From the NCBI RefSeq assembly GCF_003858455.1, contig NZ_RQZF01000002.1:186001-250000 (forward strand): a DNA stretch of 64,000 nt. Reading direction: 5' to 3'. The translations under genes and the position numbers were made by a program. The notes under the pieces are model-generated. The model did not search any database. It saw only the letters and a list, made by a program, of their open reading frames with translations, and was not told the origin of the DNA. How positions within the stretch are numbered: the stretch's first letter is position 1; each line of letters starts with the position of its first letter. The DNA comes from Schaalia canis. Its GTDB lineage: Bacteria > Actinomycetota > Actinomycetes > Actinomycetales > Actinomycetaceae. Of this stretch, positions 53,016 through 62,763 are shown in pieces.

Positions 53016-55250
53016 TCAGGTGCGGGGGTTATTCTTTTTTCCGCTCCGTGCCAGACGCTCTGCGATAGCGCGAAGGTTCTCGCGGGTGCCTCGTGCCAGG
53101 TGCGAAGCCCGCGGTAGACCTTCCAACGCGCCCATGCCCTCTACTCGGGCAGCGAATTGTTGATCGCGCAGGCGCAGGTAGTCCTGGTGGCGGTCGAAGT
53201 GGTCAAGGATGTCATGAATGAGGGCGTCTGCCGAATAGCCCATGACGTCGTAGTCTTGACTGCCTTCAGGCAGGTGAACTTCAAGGCGGATCGTTGTCTC
53301 CCCTGCTGAGGTGAAGGGGCCGCCATAGGCTGGCATCGGTCCTTCCACTGCGATGATGTGGTACATAAAAGGCTCATCATCGAGGGGAATGAGCAAGCTC
53401 AGCGCATCAAAGACCTCCCGGTTAGGGGTGAGGTCCATCAGTTCCGTCACCTCGGGATCAAGGCCACGCACGACCGTGGCGTTGAGTTGGCCGTTGAAAT
53501 GGGTGGCAAGGTTGTTCATCGCGGGTTCAGCGACCCGGTTAAGGTAGTCAATGGCTTCTTCGACCGTGACATTCTTGAAGATCCAGGTCAGGCGCTGCTG
53601 CCACGAGGCACCCGCCTGTTCTGACGTTGCGCCCGCACCGGTGACGATATTGCGGGCGGAGCGTTCCTCAGAAAAACGGCGTTGTGCATCATCACGCAGG
53701 GCCATGAACAGGCCAATCATGACCAGCACCATGACGAAAGCGAAGGGAAGTCCCATGACGATCGTCGCGTTTTGGAGGGCGGGAATACCATCAACCGTGA
53801 GCACGGCGATTGTCAGCACTCCGGTAAGAACCGCCCACCACGTTCGTACTCGTCGTGGAGCATCATCAGAGACAGTCGGCAGGAAGGACGAGAGGTTCGC
53901 CATGACGAGGGCGCCAGAATCCGCTGAGGTCACGTAGAAGAGTAGCCCCACCACGGTTGCCAGCACGATGAGGATGCTCGCCCCAGGGTAGCTTTGGAGC
54001 AGGTGATAGAGGCCGAGTTCAGGCACTTCCAGAGTGAGCTCAGCAAACGTGGCATCACCGCTGCGTACGAGGTCAATGGCGGCGTTACCAAAGACCCCGA
54101 TCCACATGAGGACGTAGAGGAAGGGGATGATCATGGTTCCGACGACGAACTCACGCAGGGTGCGACCTCGGGAGATGCGCGCCAAGAACATGCCAACGAA
54201 GGATGCCCATGCGATCCACCACGCCCAGAAGAACAACGTCCAGGCGCTCATCCACGCCGTCATGTCGGAGTAGGCGAAGGTTTCCAGGGTTCGCAGGGGG
54301 AAGGTGGCCACAAAGTCACCGATATTCATAATGATCGCGCTGACAAGGAAGTCACTCTTACCCGCAACAAGCACCCAGCCAGCTAGTCCAATGGCGAGGA
54401 CAACGTTGAGCTGTGAGAGGAAACGGATGCCCTTATTCACGCCTGAGAGGGCTGAGAGGATCGAGACCGCGATCGCTAGAAGAACAAGGCCGATCTGTGC
54501 TCCGATGCCCCGCTCAATCCCAAAGATGAGTTCGAGGCCAACATTGAGTTGAACAACGCCGATGCCCAGCGTGGCGGCTACGCCGAAAATCGTGCCCATA
54601 ATGGCAGCAATGTCAACGATGTCGCCTATGATCCCATCGACTCTTCTGCCCAGCACGGGGTAAAGGGCGGAGCGAACAGCAAGGGGTTTCTTCCGGTTGT
54701 AGGCGAAGTATCCCAAAGCAATACCCATCAGGGCGTACATGCCCCAGCCGGTCACTCCGTAATGGAACAGTGTCCAGGTGATAGCCTCGCGGGCCGCCTG
54801 CACGCTTTGCGGGTCAGCGGTGGGAGGAAGCATAAAGTGGTTAATCGGCTCGGCAACAGCGAAGAACATAATGTCAGTACCGATACCAGCAGCGAAAAGC
54901 ATTGATGCCCAGGCGAAAGTGGAAAACTCAGGGCGTGCGCTGGGCGATCCCAAGCGGGTTGTGCCAAAGCGTGAGGCTGCCAAGCCAATGACAAAAACAA
55001 GGATTGCTGTTGCCAAAGCGATGTAGAAGCCTCCAAACCACCGGGCAATGCTGTTCACCGCCACACCGAGGGCCCCGTGAGCGCTGGATGGGCTCAGAAT
55101 GGCCCAAAGGGCAAGCGCAACCACCCCAAGGGACGCACCAAGAAAAACTCTGCCGTTGACATTAGGGGGGACGGGATGGCGGAGTGCGCGGCCTTCGGAG
55201 GCTTTCGTCGCGTTGTTCGCATCTGCACGCGCGTTGAGTTCTTTACTCAC
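53016..55250 (-). CDS. BCCT-family betaine/choline/carnitine transporter
   Basis: 744 aa. Twelve membrane helices cover about residues 25-520, with the BCCT signature AWTLFFWAWWIAWASFVGMF in helix 8. The long C-terminal cytosolic region of ~220 residues, as in BetT-type proteins, may sense osmotic stress. It imports trimethylammonium compounds with Na+ or H+. The Gly-rich unwound segment in helix 3 (FHYGVTGWGMYALMG) suggests proton-coupled BetT type because it lacks GMG-x-G; substrate is unproven. GTG 55250 follows AAGGGG. Confidence 0.92.
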   Translation of the reverse strand: MSKELNARADANNATKASEGRALRHPVPPNVNGRVFLGASLGVVALALWAILSPSSAHGALGVAVNSIARWFGGFYIALATAILVFVIGLAASRFGTTRLGSPSARPEFSTFAWASMLFAAGIGTDIMFFAVAEPINHFMLPPTADPQSVQAAREAITWTLFHYGVTGWGMYALMGIALGYFAYNRKKPLAVRSALYPVLGRRVDGIIGDIVDIAAIMGTIFGVAATLGIGVVQLNVGLELIFGIERGIGAQIGLVLLAIAVSILSALSGVNKGIRFLSQLNVVLAIGLAGWVLVAGKSDFLVSAIIMNIGDFVATFPLRTLETFAYSDMTAWMSAWTLFFWAWWIAWASFVGMFLARISRGRTLREFVVGTMIIPFLYVLMWIGVFGNAAIDLVRSGDATFAELTLEVPELGLYHLLQSYPGASILIVLATVVGLLFYVTSADSGALVMANLSSFLPTVSDDAPRRVRTWWAVLTGVLTIAVLTVDGIPALQNATIVMGLPFAFVMVLVMIGLFMALRDDAQRRFSEERSARNIVTGAGATSEQAGASWQQRLTWIFKNVTVEEAIDYLNRVAEPAMNNLATHFNGQLNATVVRGLDPEVTELMDLTPNREVFDALSLLIPLDDEPFMYHIIAVEGPMPAYGGPFTSAGETTIRLEVHLPEGSQDYDVMGYSADALIHDILDHFDRHQDYLRLRDQQFAARVEGMGALEGLPRASHLARGTRENLRAIAERLARSGKKNNPRT

Positions 55251-55455
55251 ACAATCCCCTTCATTGAAAGCGAAGCTCTACCGGAGTAGTTCCAGAGAGC
55301 GTGCGGGCATCGCCTTCCTTATCAGCACACCCGTTCTTGTGTTCTGCCCCATCCTATGTATTAAAACAGGCCGCGGGTGGGCGCGATCTCCTTCCGGGCA
55401 AGTTCAGGGACGTATGCTAGTGCTGTCCCCTGTTGTGTCTACGGGAAAGTTCGCA

Positions 55456-56724
55456 ATGGATCCTGTATCGGATGTCCTTCGCCCTCTATGGCGAATCCTG
55501 AGGACCACCGCCCAATTATGGTGGAAGCATTGGCCTGCGCTCCTCGTTATTTCGATACTCGCCTGGGCAGGACACGAATTCTTCTTATCCCTGGCGGTGT
55601 TCTCCACCCGCACCCACGCCCTACTGTCCTTCCTGATCCTTCCTTTCGCGCCGCTGTCCGCCCTCGTGGGATACATTGCAATCCTCCACTACACGGCGCC
55701 TTCACTGATGGATTTGCCTTCCCTACGCAAGAAAGAAGGGGCAGCTGCCGTCACCTCCTTCGTTGGAGTCGTGTCAGCTTCAATCCTCCCCTTCCTGGCA
55801 CTTTACGCCGCTCAGGGCACAGCCAAGGCAGATAAGCTCGTTTTTCTACGGGATGTCTTCACTGACCACCTGGTTGCTGATGGCCTTCTTGCACCTGAAC
55901 AGCTCAACGACCGCTACGGCTACAGCTCACCCCTGCTAATCATCGCCGTCGTCCTCATCGCTGTTCTCATCCGCCGTATCATCAGTGCCCTCAAGCTCAA
56001 CGACAAGTTCCCCACCTTCCGCCTTTTCTCGGGCTATCTTGAAGCGCTCTGGCTTGTCTCATTGGCGGGCCTACTGAACCTCTACACAGGCAGAATCACC
56101 GAATGGTTCCACAAACGCGCAATGGTTTCAGCCGTCATTGAACGCTCGGAGGGGCTCATCGAGTGGTGGAATACTCCCTCTCTCCCCGACTTCATCACCC
56201 AGCCGTGGGGAGACTTCAACGGCTTGCTGACCGCGCTGATCATCACGCCTCTTGCAACCTTGACTGTGGCGGCAGCAGTGTACGGCGCAACCTTTGACAA
56301 TAACCCCATGGAGTTCGGCCTCACAGCCACCATCGAAGAACGGCTTGACAACACACCCTCCTTCCTCAAACGCGGCTGGAACATGCTCGCTCAGTATGTC
56401 GCTGACATCTTCGCTACCGTGCGAAAGACCCTCGCCGCAGTCCGTAAAGTCATGGCAGCCGGAGTTGGGCCCGTCATTATGATGTCCCTGCTGGTTGCTG
56501 CAGCCGGCCACCTGCGCACTCCGTTGACGATGGCGGCGCGCGCCCTCGTTGGACCACAAGCCCAGACCGTGTGGTACGTCTTAAGGCCCTATACGACCCT
56601 ATTTGTTGAAGCCCTCTTTATGGCAATCACTGTGCCTCTTGTGGCCGCCTGCTCAGCAAGTATCGCGCGGGCTCGCCGCGAACAGCTTGCCGCAGAGCGC
56701 GCCACCCAAGAAGTGGAAAGCTAA
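55456..56724 (+). CDS. Large polytopic membrane protein, unknown function
   Basis: About 422 aa with seven or eight predicted membrane helices. Notable are a Trp-rich N-terminal entry (LWWKHWPALLVISILAWAGHEF), a loop with DNNPMEFGLTATIEERLDNTP, and two C-terminal helices that end with ACSASIARARREQL. The frame is open to 55099, but the upstream part is opposite the transporter gene and has no protein-like composition; ATG 55456 has GGGAAAG nearby, and 55414 is an alternative. It may work with the three small membrane genes convergent with it, but no evidence shows that. Confidence 0.6.
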   Translation: MDPVSDVLRPLWRILRTTAQLWWKHWPALLVISILAWAGHEFFLSLAVFSTRTHALLSFLILPFAPLSALVGYIAILHYTAPSLMDLPSLRKKEGAAAVTSFVGVVSASILPFLALYAAQGTAKADKLVFLRDVFTDHLVADGLLAPEQLNDRYGYSSPLLIIAVVLIAVLIRRIISALKLNDKFPTFRLFSGYLEALWLVSLAGLLNLYTGRITEWFHKRAMVSAVIERSEGLIEWWNTPSLPDFITQPWGDFNGLLTALIITPLATLTVAAAVYGATFDNNPMEFGLTATIEERLDNTPSFLKRGWNMLAQYVADIFATVRKTLAAVRKVMAAGVGPVIMMSLLVAAAGHLRTPLTMAARALVGPQAQTVWYVLRPYTTLFVEALFMAITVPLVAACSASIARARREQLAAERATQEVES

Positions 56725-56816
56725 GCCGACCTTCTCAGGGCAGTGCTTTCCCTCATCAGGCTCTGAATTCATCAGCCGACGAACAAGGAGACGGCACCCG
56801 GCGTCCTTATCGTCGA

Positions 56817-56942
56817 CTACTCGGCCGCAAAGGCATGTGACAAGAAGATAATGAGCTGGCGTGAGCCGGCCATAAAAGCCAGGGCTGTCACCGGCACTAA
56901 GGCCACCACGAACCACTTATTACGTTCCCACCAGGTCTTCAC
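56817..56942 (-). CDS. 41-aa membrane peptide, possibly a truncated gene
   Basis: GTG at 56942 overlaps the stop of the upstream gene (GTGA, 56939-56942), the same coupling used between the other genes of this cluster. The peptide reads MKTWWERNKWFVV then ALVPVTALAFMAGSRQLI and IFLSHAFAAE: a cationic Trp-rich start and one membrane helix. Related actinobacterial proteins with a W..N.W start are several times longer, so a stop after AAE may be a truncation. The following sequence shows no clear continuation. Confidence 0.5.
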   Translation of the reverse strand: MKTWWERNKWFVVALVPVTALAFMAGSRQLIIFLSHAFAAE

Positions 56943-57526
56943 AGTCGATCACTCTTCACGGTGTACGCCTCCAAAGGGGAGGTCACTTGCGGACTGTCCT
57001 CGCTCAACGCCAGATCCAAACGTGCAACATCATCAAGGGTTTCTGGCGTCGCTTCACGCGCCGCTGCGACCTCAAGTTTCAAACCGGGAAGATCCTTGCG
57101 GGCAACTTCGATAGCGACGTCACAGCGCACATTCTTCTCATAGGGCTTAACAGTACACAAACGGCTCTCCGGCAAAGCCCAGTAGCGCAAACCCGATGCG
57201 GACACAGCTTCAATGGTGCCGATCTTGCGTTCAGTCGTACCACCTGACAGTTCCAGGCCCACCACAACGAACACCTCTGGTGATACGTAGGTGTGTGATC
57301 CCATCTCGACTTTCTTCGTCACCGTCACATCGCGGGCAAGCAACTCGTACGTGCGCAAAGAGACGCTCTCATTGAAAGCAGCCTCACGAACAAAGGGAGT
57401 GCGCATGACATCAGCCGGAGAGGGAACATAGTGCCGGAGGGCAAAAACAGCGCCCACGCAGACGAGCAGCACGAGGATGGACGCTGCCGTACCCGCCACA
57501 GATCGAGCTGTCATTCGCGGCATCAT
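56939..57526 (-). CDS. Membrane-anchored extracytoplasmic protein, unknown
   Basis: 195 aa. One N-terminal membrane helix (about 9-30, SVAGTAASILVLLVCVGAVFA) is followed by a soluble region of ~160 residues facing outside, rich in beta strands (YVSPEVFVVVGLELSGG). It has two cysteines (LCTVKPYEKNVRCDV) that may form a disulfide. It overlaps the upstream gene by 4 bases (ATGA, 57523-57526) and the small downstream gene by 4, forming a tightly coupled three-gene set. No family was recognised. Confidence 0.65.
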   Translation of the reverse strand: MMPRMTARSVAGTAASILVLLVCVGAVFALRHYVPSPADVMRTPFVREAAFNESVSLRTYELLARDVTVTKKVEMGSHTYVSPEVFVVVGLELSGGTTERKIGTIEAVSASGLRYWALPESRLCTVKPYEKNVRCDVAIEVARKDLPGLKLEVAAAREATPETLDDVARLDLALSEDSPQVTSPLEAYTVKSDRL

Positions 57527-58482
57527 TGCACCTCCTGCACCGGAGCGACTGGTAGGTCAATGTAGGCCAAGGATTTTGGATCCACCCACACCTTCGTATC
57601 ATCCAGGGTGGAACGGCGTTCTTTGAGGGTGTTGATACGCACCGTCACATGCGATGTCATCTCGGCGCCCTCCGGTAAAACCCACATGGCGAAGAAATCC
57701 TGGTCGAAACCGGGCTGGATAGCTTCACCGGGGTTCTCGTCCGTGCCGCGCATCGCGCCCGAGAATGACAGCCCAACATTTTGCTGATGGACGCCAAAGA
57801 GGTCCTCGACCGCATCAGACAAACTTCCAGAGGCCACCAGATCCGCAGAGGAAACGGGGGTTTGCCCCTCCAGATAGACATTCAATACGTCGCCAATAAT
57901 TTGCGCAGGTAGGGGCCCCTTCGCGGAGAAGTCCGTGATCGTCACCCGCATGACGAGGTAATTCTTCTTTGGATCGGCATAGCCTATACCGACGATGTCT
58001 TTAAACCACCCGGCCTTGCCGACCGTCACCGAGAAGGGCCCAACAGCTTTAGCCTCGCCCATTGCCGCCGACTGCACGGTGTCAGCCGCCGATAGGGTAG
58101 TTTCCCAGCCTCCAAGGGGCACCGACACGACGGCGGCAATCGCCAGCACAGCCGCCGCCGACCATTTCCACCAGGGCACGGAAGAGACCTGCGCTTTGGC
58201 TGCAGTCAGCGGATGGGGAGCGTCCTCAAGGATCTCTGCCGCCATTTCTCGGGCTTTATCCATCCCCGCAGCCGAGGGGAAAATCGAGCGCTGACGGGAG
58301 GAATCCTGATGCACCTGCCGACGTGATGGGAAAGGCGAGGCGACAATCTCACGATCTGAGGGGCGCTCAGCAATGCTCCCCGAAGGCACTTCGTGTGAGG
58401 ATGCTGTGCTGGGAGGAATCGCGTCTGTTTCGCCTGTCCCAGGCTCTACAGGGATGTGAGGTTCAGGCACATCAGGATTCAT
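57523..58482 (-). CDS. Membrane-anchored protein with DUF4352-like outer domain
   Basis: 319 aa. A disordered cytosolic N-terminus of ~105 residues is followed by a helix (about 107-125, WSAAAVLAIAAVVSVPLGGW) and an outer domain of ~190 residues. It has the strand pattern VGPFSVTVGKAGWF ... KKNYLVMRVTITDFS common to DUF4352/telokin-like domains. The next gene has a similar layout. Function unknown; possibly part of an envelope complex. First gene of the three-gene cluster, 23 bases after purA on the same strand. Confidence 0.65.
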   Translation of the reverse strand: MNPDVPEPHIPVEPGTGETDAIPPSTASSHEVPSGSIAERPSDREIVASPFPSRRQVHQDSSRQRSIFPSAAGMDKAREMAAEILEDAPHPLTAAKAQVSSVPWWKWSAAAVLAIAAVVSVPLGGWETTLSAADTVQSAAMGEAKAVGPFSVTVGKAGWFKDIVGIGYADPKKNYLVMRVTITDFSAKGPLPAQIIGDVLNVYLEGQTPVSSADLVASGSLSDAVEDLFGVHQQNVGLSFSGAMRGTDENPGEAIQPGFDQDFFAMWVLPEGAEMTSHVTVRINTLKERRSTLDDTKVWVDPKSLAYIDLPVAPVQEVQ

Positions 58483-58505
58483 CAGTGGTACTCACTCCCA
58501 ACCCT

Positions 58506-59792
58506 TCACTGGCCAAGAAGGGGGAAACGTACGATTGTTTCCTCACGCCCCGGGCCGACGCCAATGATGGAAATACGGCACTTGGACAGTTCTTCCAGGC
58601 GCAGGATGTACGCCTGTGCATTGGCAGGTAGGTCCTCAAAGCGGCGAGCTGTCGTAATGTCCTCACTCCAGCCGGGTAGCTCTTCGTAGATTGGTGTCGC
58701 ATGGTGGAAGCCCGTTTGATCCATCGGCATCTCCTCCATGCGTACGCCGTCAACCTCGTAAGCCACGCACACGGGGATCGTTTCATAGCCGGTGAGGACG
58801 TCAAGCTTGGTCAAGCAGATGTCTGTCAGGCCGTTAATACGCGTCGAATAGCGTACGACTACTGAGTCGAACCAGCCGGTGCGACGAGGCCGACCTGTGG
58901 TCACGCCGAATTCGCCTCCCTTGTGCCGCAGGGCCTCTCCGACCTCGTTATCCAGTTCGGTGGGGAAGGGGCCTTCGCCAACGCGGGTGGTGTAGGCCTT
59001 GGCGACGCCCACCACCGCGTCAATGCGGGTCGGACCAACACCTGTGCCGGTCAGGGCACCACCAGCGGTCGGGTTGGAGGATGTGACGAAGGGGTAGGTT
59101 CCGTGGTCAATGTCGAGCATCGTTGCCTGCCCGCCCTCGAAGAGAACAGTTTCACCACGGTCCAGGGCCTCGTTGACGATAAGGGAGGCGTCAACAACCA
59201 TGGGGCGAACACGTTCAGCGTAGGAAAGGAGCTCGTCAACAACCGTCTGCGGGTCGATGGCCTCCACGCCCATTGCTTCGAGGAGCTGATTCTTCGTCAC
59301 CAGAGCAGACTGAACCTTCTGAGACAGGATCGAGGGGTCGAAAAGATCTTGGATACGCAGGCCGATGCGGTTCATTTTGTCGGCGTAGGTGGGGCCAATG
59401 CCTCGCCCTGTCGTGCCGATCTGTCGGGCGCCCAAGGACTTTTCAGTAGAGCGGTCAATGATGCGGTTGTAGCTGGGGATAATGTGCGCGTTGGATGAGA
59501 TCTTCAGCTTCGTGCAGTCAATGCCGCGCGCAGACATTTCTTCAAGCTCGTAGAAAAGAACTTCCAGGTCGACGACAACACCGTTGCCAATAACGGGAGT
59601 GACACCCTCAGAGAGGATACCTGCCGGAAGAAGGTGGAGCGCATACTTTTCACCATTGACCACGACGGTGTGGCCGGCGTTGTTGCCGCCGTTGAACTTT
59701 ACGACGACGTCAGTGTCCTGACCGAGCTGGTCAGTGGCCTTGCCTTTGCCCTCGTCACCCCACTGGGTTCCGAGCACGATCACGGCTGGCAT
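58506..59792 (-). CDS. purA: Adenylosuccinate synthetase
   Basis: 428 aa. It makes adenylosuccinate from IMP, Asp and GTP. P-loop-like start [18 protein letters not shown], the IMP site [16 protein letters not shown], the conserved [14 protein letters not shown], and [23 protein letters not shown] are all present, with [12 protein letters not shown] near the C-terminus. Full length and intact. The membrane gene cluster follows on the same strand with no clear terminator. Confidence 0.97.
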   Translation of the reverse strand: MPAVIVLGTQWGDEGKGKATDQLGQDTDVVVKFNGGNNAGHTVVVNGEKYALHLLPAGILSEGVTPVIGNGVVVDLEVLFYELEEMSARGIDCTKLKISSNAHIIPSYNRIIDRSTEKSLGARQIGTTGRGIGPTYADKMNRIGLRIQDLFDPSILSQKVQSALVTKNQLLEAMGVEAIDPQTVVDELLSYAERVRPMVVDASLIVNEALDRGETVLFEGGQATMLDIDHGTYPFVTSSNPTAGGALTGTGVGPTRIDAVVGVAKAYTTRVGEGPFPTELDNEVGEALRHKGGEFGVTTGRPRRTGWFDSVVVRYSTRINGLTDICLTKLDVLTGYETIPVCVAYEVDGVRMEEMPMDQTGFHHATPIYEELPGWSEDITTARRFEDLPANAQAYILRLEELSKCRISIIGVGPGREETIVRFPLLGQ

Positions 59793-59999
59793 GTTTTCTC
59801 CTCAAGTGGATTTTCCACGCGAGCCACGTGCCGCGGCTCAACGCAGGCAGAACGGTGGTTCTACCGACAAGAGTTTAGCCGGAAAGCAGACAGAACTCAC
59901 TCACAACGCTGAAGTTACTTTATCTGCCGCCTACTTTGACCCATCTCGTCGCTTGCAACTGGCCAAATTGTCACTATGTCAGGCTGCGAAAAGGAAGAA

Positions 60000-60308
60000 C
60001 TACCCGGTCGTGTCTTTACGTGGCCGCCCTCGCCCGCGCATGGGAGCAGCCTCGGGGGCGCGACCTGCCTCGCTGAGTGCCCGGCGTAAGAGCACCTCGA
60101 TCTGAGCATTCACCGAACGAAGATCGTCTGCGGCCCATTTGGCGAGGGCGGCGTGCACGGCCGGATCAAGGCGGAGAAGGATTTGCTTGCGCGTAGCCTT
60201 TTTCCCGCTTTTTTCTTCACGCGCTGACTCGCTCTGCCCCTCGTAATGTTCTTCGCGGGGCAGAGCGAGCTCTATGCGCATGTCCTCCATGGCTCCATTG
60301 TCAGTCAC
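60000..60308 (-). CDS. Small ribbon-helix-helix-like DNA-binding protein
   Basis: 102 aa. A charged N-terminal ~40 residues precedes a core [38 protein letters not shown], whose strand-helix-helix order and [11 protein letters not shown] match Arc/CopG-type repressors. The C-terminus is basic ([12 protein letters not shown]). It begins 8 bases after the SPFH gene stop and is probably cotranscribed. Starts at internal ATGs (MEDMRIEL) are possible. It may autoregulate the pair through the palindrome at 61363-61379. Confidence 0.75.
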   Translation of the reverse strand: MTDNGAMEDMRIELALPREEHYEGQSESAREEKSGKKATRKQILLRLDPAVHAALAKWAADDLRSVNAQIEVLLRRALSEAGRAPEAAPMRGRGRPRKDTTG

Positions 60309-60316
60309 AAAAGACC

Positions 60317-61291
60317 TCAGGAGTACAGTGATCCAGCGTTAATCACAGGGGTCGTGCGTTGTTCAGAGCAGAGCACAACAAGCAGATTAGAAACCATCTG
60401 TGCCTTTCGCTCCTCGTCAAGCACAACGATGTCTTCGTCCTCTAGGCGCGTGAGGGCTTGTTCCACCATGGTCACGGCACCTTCAACAATCTGCTCGCGA
60501 GCAGAAATAATTGCTCCGGCCTGCTGTCGTTGAAGCATCGCCTGGGCGATCTCTGGGGCGTAGGCCAGGGATGAGATGCGGACCTCGACAATTTCGATGC
60601 CCGCCATAGCGACGCGTTCGGCAACCTCGTGGGCAAGTTCGCGCGAGACAATGTCTGTACCGCCTCGCAGGGAGGTTTCACCCGGACCTGGCTCATCGTA
60701 AGGGTGTGTGGTGGCGACATGGCGCAGGGCCGCTTCGGACTGGGTCTTTACGAATTGTTCGTATTCTTCGACGGCGTAGACTGCGCGGGCCGTGTCTGCG
60801 ACCTGCCAAACAATAATGGCAGCGATGTTGATGGGGTTGCCGTCAAGATCATTGACCTTGAGTTCATTGGTCTCGAAGTTGTGGACTTTGATGGAGACCT
60901 TTGTGCCGCCTGTGAGGGGTGGTACAAGCACCATGCCGGTACGGCGAATAGTGCCAATGTAGTTTCCGAAGAATTGGCGCACTGATGTCTGTCCGGGTTG
61001 GACGATGGTGATGCTTGAGAACAGACATAGTGTCACCACGAAGGCTGTGATCGCTACACCCATGAGGAGTGGGGAAGCATTGGGGTCTGATTCCAGGGCG
61101 ATCACTTGAGAGATAAATAATGCGACAGAGCCACCCAGACTTGCCAAGAGGATGACCAGAACAAGGAATGCCAGGGGACTTCCGGCTGACACTGCAGGCT
61201 TTTCCGCGATATCAATGCGGATGCCTTCTTGTCCGACCGGCCGGGTGGCATCCATTCCAGCGGTATCTTGCGAAATGTGTTCGACAGGCAT
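60317..61291 (-). CDS. SPFH/Band-7 domain membrane protein (stomatin/flotillin-like)
   Basis: About 324 aa. Two N-terminal membrane helices (about 38-65 and 75-97) are followed by a Band-7 domain ([57 protein letters not shown]) and a C-terminal coiled coil ([24 protein letters not shown]). SPFH proteins organise membrane microdomains and regulate proteases. ATG 61291 with GGTGAG upstream is chosen; GTG 61303 is also in frame. Forms an operon with the RHH gene. Confidence 0.85.
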   Translation of the reverse strand: MPVEHISQDTAGMDATRPVGQEGIRIDIAEKPAVSAGSPLAFLVLVILLASLGGSVALFISQVIALESDPNASPLLMGVAITAFVVTLCLFSSITIVQPGQTSVRQFFGNYIGTIRRTGMVLVPPLTGGTKVSIKVHNFETNELKVNDLDGNPINIAAIIVWQVADTARAVYAVEEYEQFVKTQSEAALRHVATTHPYDEPGPGETSLRGGTDIVSRELAHEVAERVAMAGIEIVEVRISSLAYAPEIAQAMLQRQQAGAIISAREQIVEGAVTMVEQALTRLEDEDIVVLDEERKAQMVSNLLVVLCSEQRTTPVINAGSLYS

Positions 61292-61362
61292 GAGTCTCAC
61301 CACTCATTCTTTTGGACTTCTTTGGGGTTTCTTCTGGTTCAGGCGTTAGCCAACGCTAGAGC

Positions 61363-61379
61363 GATATCAATATGATATC
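61363..61379. promoter_or_regulatory. Palindromic operator upstream of the SPFH-RHH operon
   Basis: GATATC-AATAT-GATATC, a perfect 6+5+6 inverted repeat in otherwise GC-rich DNA, about 70 bases upstream of the SPFH start and overlapping the likely -10 region on the minus strand. A repressor of the RHH type encoded in the same operon is a natural candidate. Confidence 0.55.
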
Positions 61380-61662
61380 TATTTTTTGCGTGAACGCAAG
61401 ACCCCTCAGAGCCTCCAGAATCCCCCTACCCCTGCCCCTCGCCTAGTTACGTTGCACTTGTTGCAAAAAGTGACAGCTATAGCCGTCACGCAACGCAACA
61501 ACTGTCACAAAACTCGCCGTCAGCGGCGCCACGCCCCAAGCCCACCCCCAGTCTCCTCTCAGGGATGCTTACGCAGCTCAGGGCAGAATCAGGGGCATTC
61601 AGGGTTCCAACCCTCTCCCCCACCTGCTTGGATGAAAGAGGCCCACAAACAAAGGAAAGTTC
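61380..61662. other. Divergent intergenic region before the S41 peptidase gene
   Basis: No gene seen. It holds a 20-bp near-palindrome GTGACAGCTATAGCCGTCAC (about 61469-61488), in which only the bases flanking the central ten mismatch, and several GTTGC repeats between 61451 and 61500. These may be regulatory sites for the peptidase gene. Confidence 0.45.
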
Positions 61663-62631
61663 ATGTCCACTGCTAAAAAGGTTCTGCTCGGCGTCGGCGT
61701 TACCTTCGCTGCACTCGTCGGCCTTTCCCTGGGAGCCATCATGATGTGGGGGCCCTACTTCGGCGTGTACCTGATCCCACCAACACCAGAAAAAGCTGGC
61801 CTCAATGCCCTTGAAGTGATGGAGCAAGGCATCTACGCCAATAAACCCGAGTGGGCGCAGAAGAAGGAAGAAGCCACCTCCGCTCTTACCGACGTCAACA
61901 CTTGGGATGAGCTTGTGCCCATTCTTCAAGATGCCATCAAGGTTGCCGGCGGACAACACTCCTTCGTTATCACCGAAGAAGAGATCAACGAGGCTCACTC
62001 AACCTACGAGCCACCACAGACCACACGCAATGACGGCATCCTCACCCTCACCCTTCCCGGCTACATGGGCACAGCCCAGCAGGGGCAAGACTATGCCGAC
62101 ACCATTGGCCAGGCCCTCTACCAACCAGGAGTATGCGGGGTCATCCTCGATCTACGCTCCAACACCGGCGGCGACATGGGCCCCATGCTCGCAGGTCTCT
62201 CTCCCCTTCTTCCCGATGGCACAGCCTCATCATTCATCATCCAATCCACTGAACACCCCGTCACCATTAACGGCGGTTCCACGGCCGGTGGCGGCACCCC
62301 CACAACGCTGACCTCCTACAACGGCAAGATCAACGTACCCGTGGCCATCCTTCAAAGCCCAAAGACCGCAAGTTCTGGAGAACAAACACTCCTAGCCTTC
62401 CGCGGCTTGGAAAATGTCCGCACCTTCGGGGGAGAGACCGCCGGATATGCCTCGGTCAATTCCGGCATCCACGTCTATAACGGGATCACCATGTTCCTCA
62501 CCATCGGCACCACCGTGGATCGAAACGGGATCCCCTACGGAGAAGTCCCCATTCCAGCAGAGCAACCGACAGCACTATCAGACGCACCCGAAGCCGCACG
62601 TCAATGGCTCAACACTCACGGTTGCATGTGA
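61663..62631 (+). CDS. S41-family (tail-specific/Ctp-like) membrane-anchored peptidase
   Basis: 322 aa. One N-terminal membrane helix (about 7-29), then an outer domain of S41 type: GVILDLRSNTGGDMGPML, the nucleophile Ser in SPKTASSGEQTLLAF, and FGGETAGYASVN. The canonical Lys lies four residues after the Ser in classical Ctp; here Glu-Gln follows, as in S41 proteins with a different base (tricorn/IRBP type). No PDZ domain. AAAGGAAA precedes the ATG. Probably cleaves outer-surface proteins; substrate unknown. Confidence 0.85.
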   Translation: MSTAKKVLLGVGVTFAALVGLSLGAIMMWGPYFGVYLIPPTPEKAGLNALEVMEQGIYANKPEWAQKKEEATSALTDVNTWDELVPILQDAIKVAGGQHSFVITEEEINEAHSTYEPPQTTRNDGILTLTLPGYMGTAQQGQDYADTIGQALYQPGVCGVILDLRSNTGGDMGPMLAGLSPLLPDGTASSFIIQSTEHPVTINGGSTAGGGTPTTLTSYNGKINVPVAILQSPKTASSGEQTLLAFRGLENVRTFGGETAGYASVNSGIHVYNGITMFLTIGTTVDRNGIPYGEVPIPAEQPTALSDAPEAARQWLNTHGCM

Positions 62632-62682
62632 CACCAGCCCGGAGAGCGCCAGGGAAATCAGAAAGACAGAACACATAAAGCC

Positions 62683-62709
62683 GTGGGGGAGATCGTTGAT
62701 CTCCCCCAC
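62683..62709. terminator. Terminator between S41 peptidase and rlmB genes
   Basis: 12-bp perfect stem (62683-62694 with 62698-62709), loop GTT, between two convergent stop codons. Confidence 0.75.
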
Positions 62710-62763
62710 AGTCACATCACGGTCCTGCATCTTTCGATACGACCGATTTTCGGCTCGCGCCCC

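Noticed and set aside
55099..55455. N-terminal 119-codon extension of the membrane protein at 55456
   Set aside because: Open frame is antisense to the transporter gene, and its composition is unlike protein; a start at 55456 gives a sensible first membrane helix.
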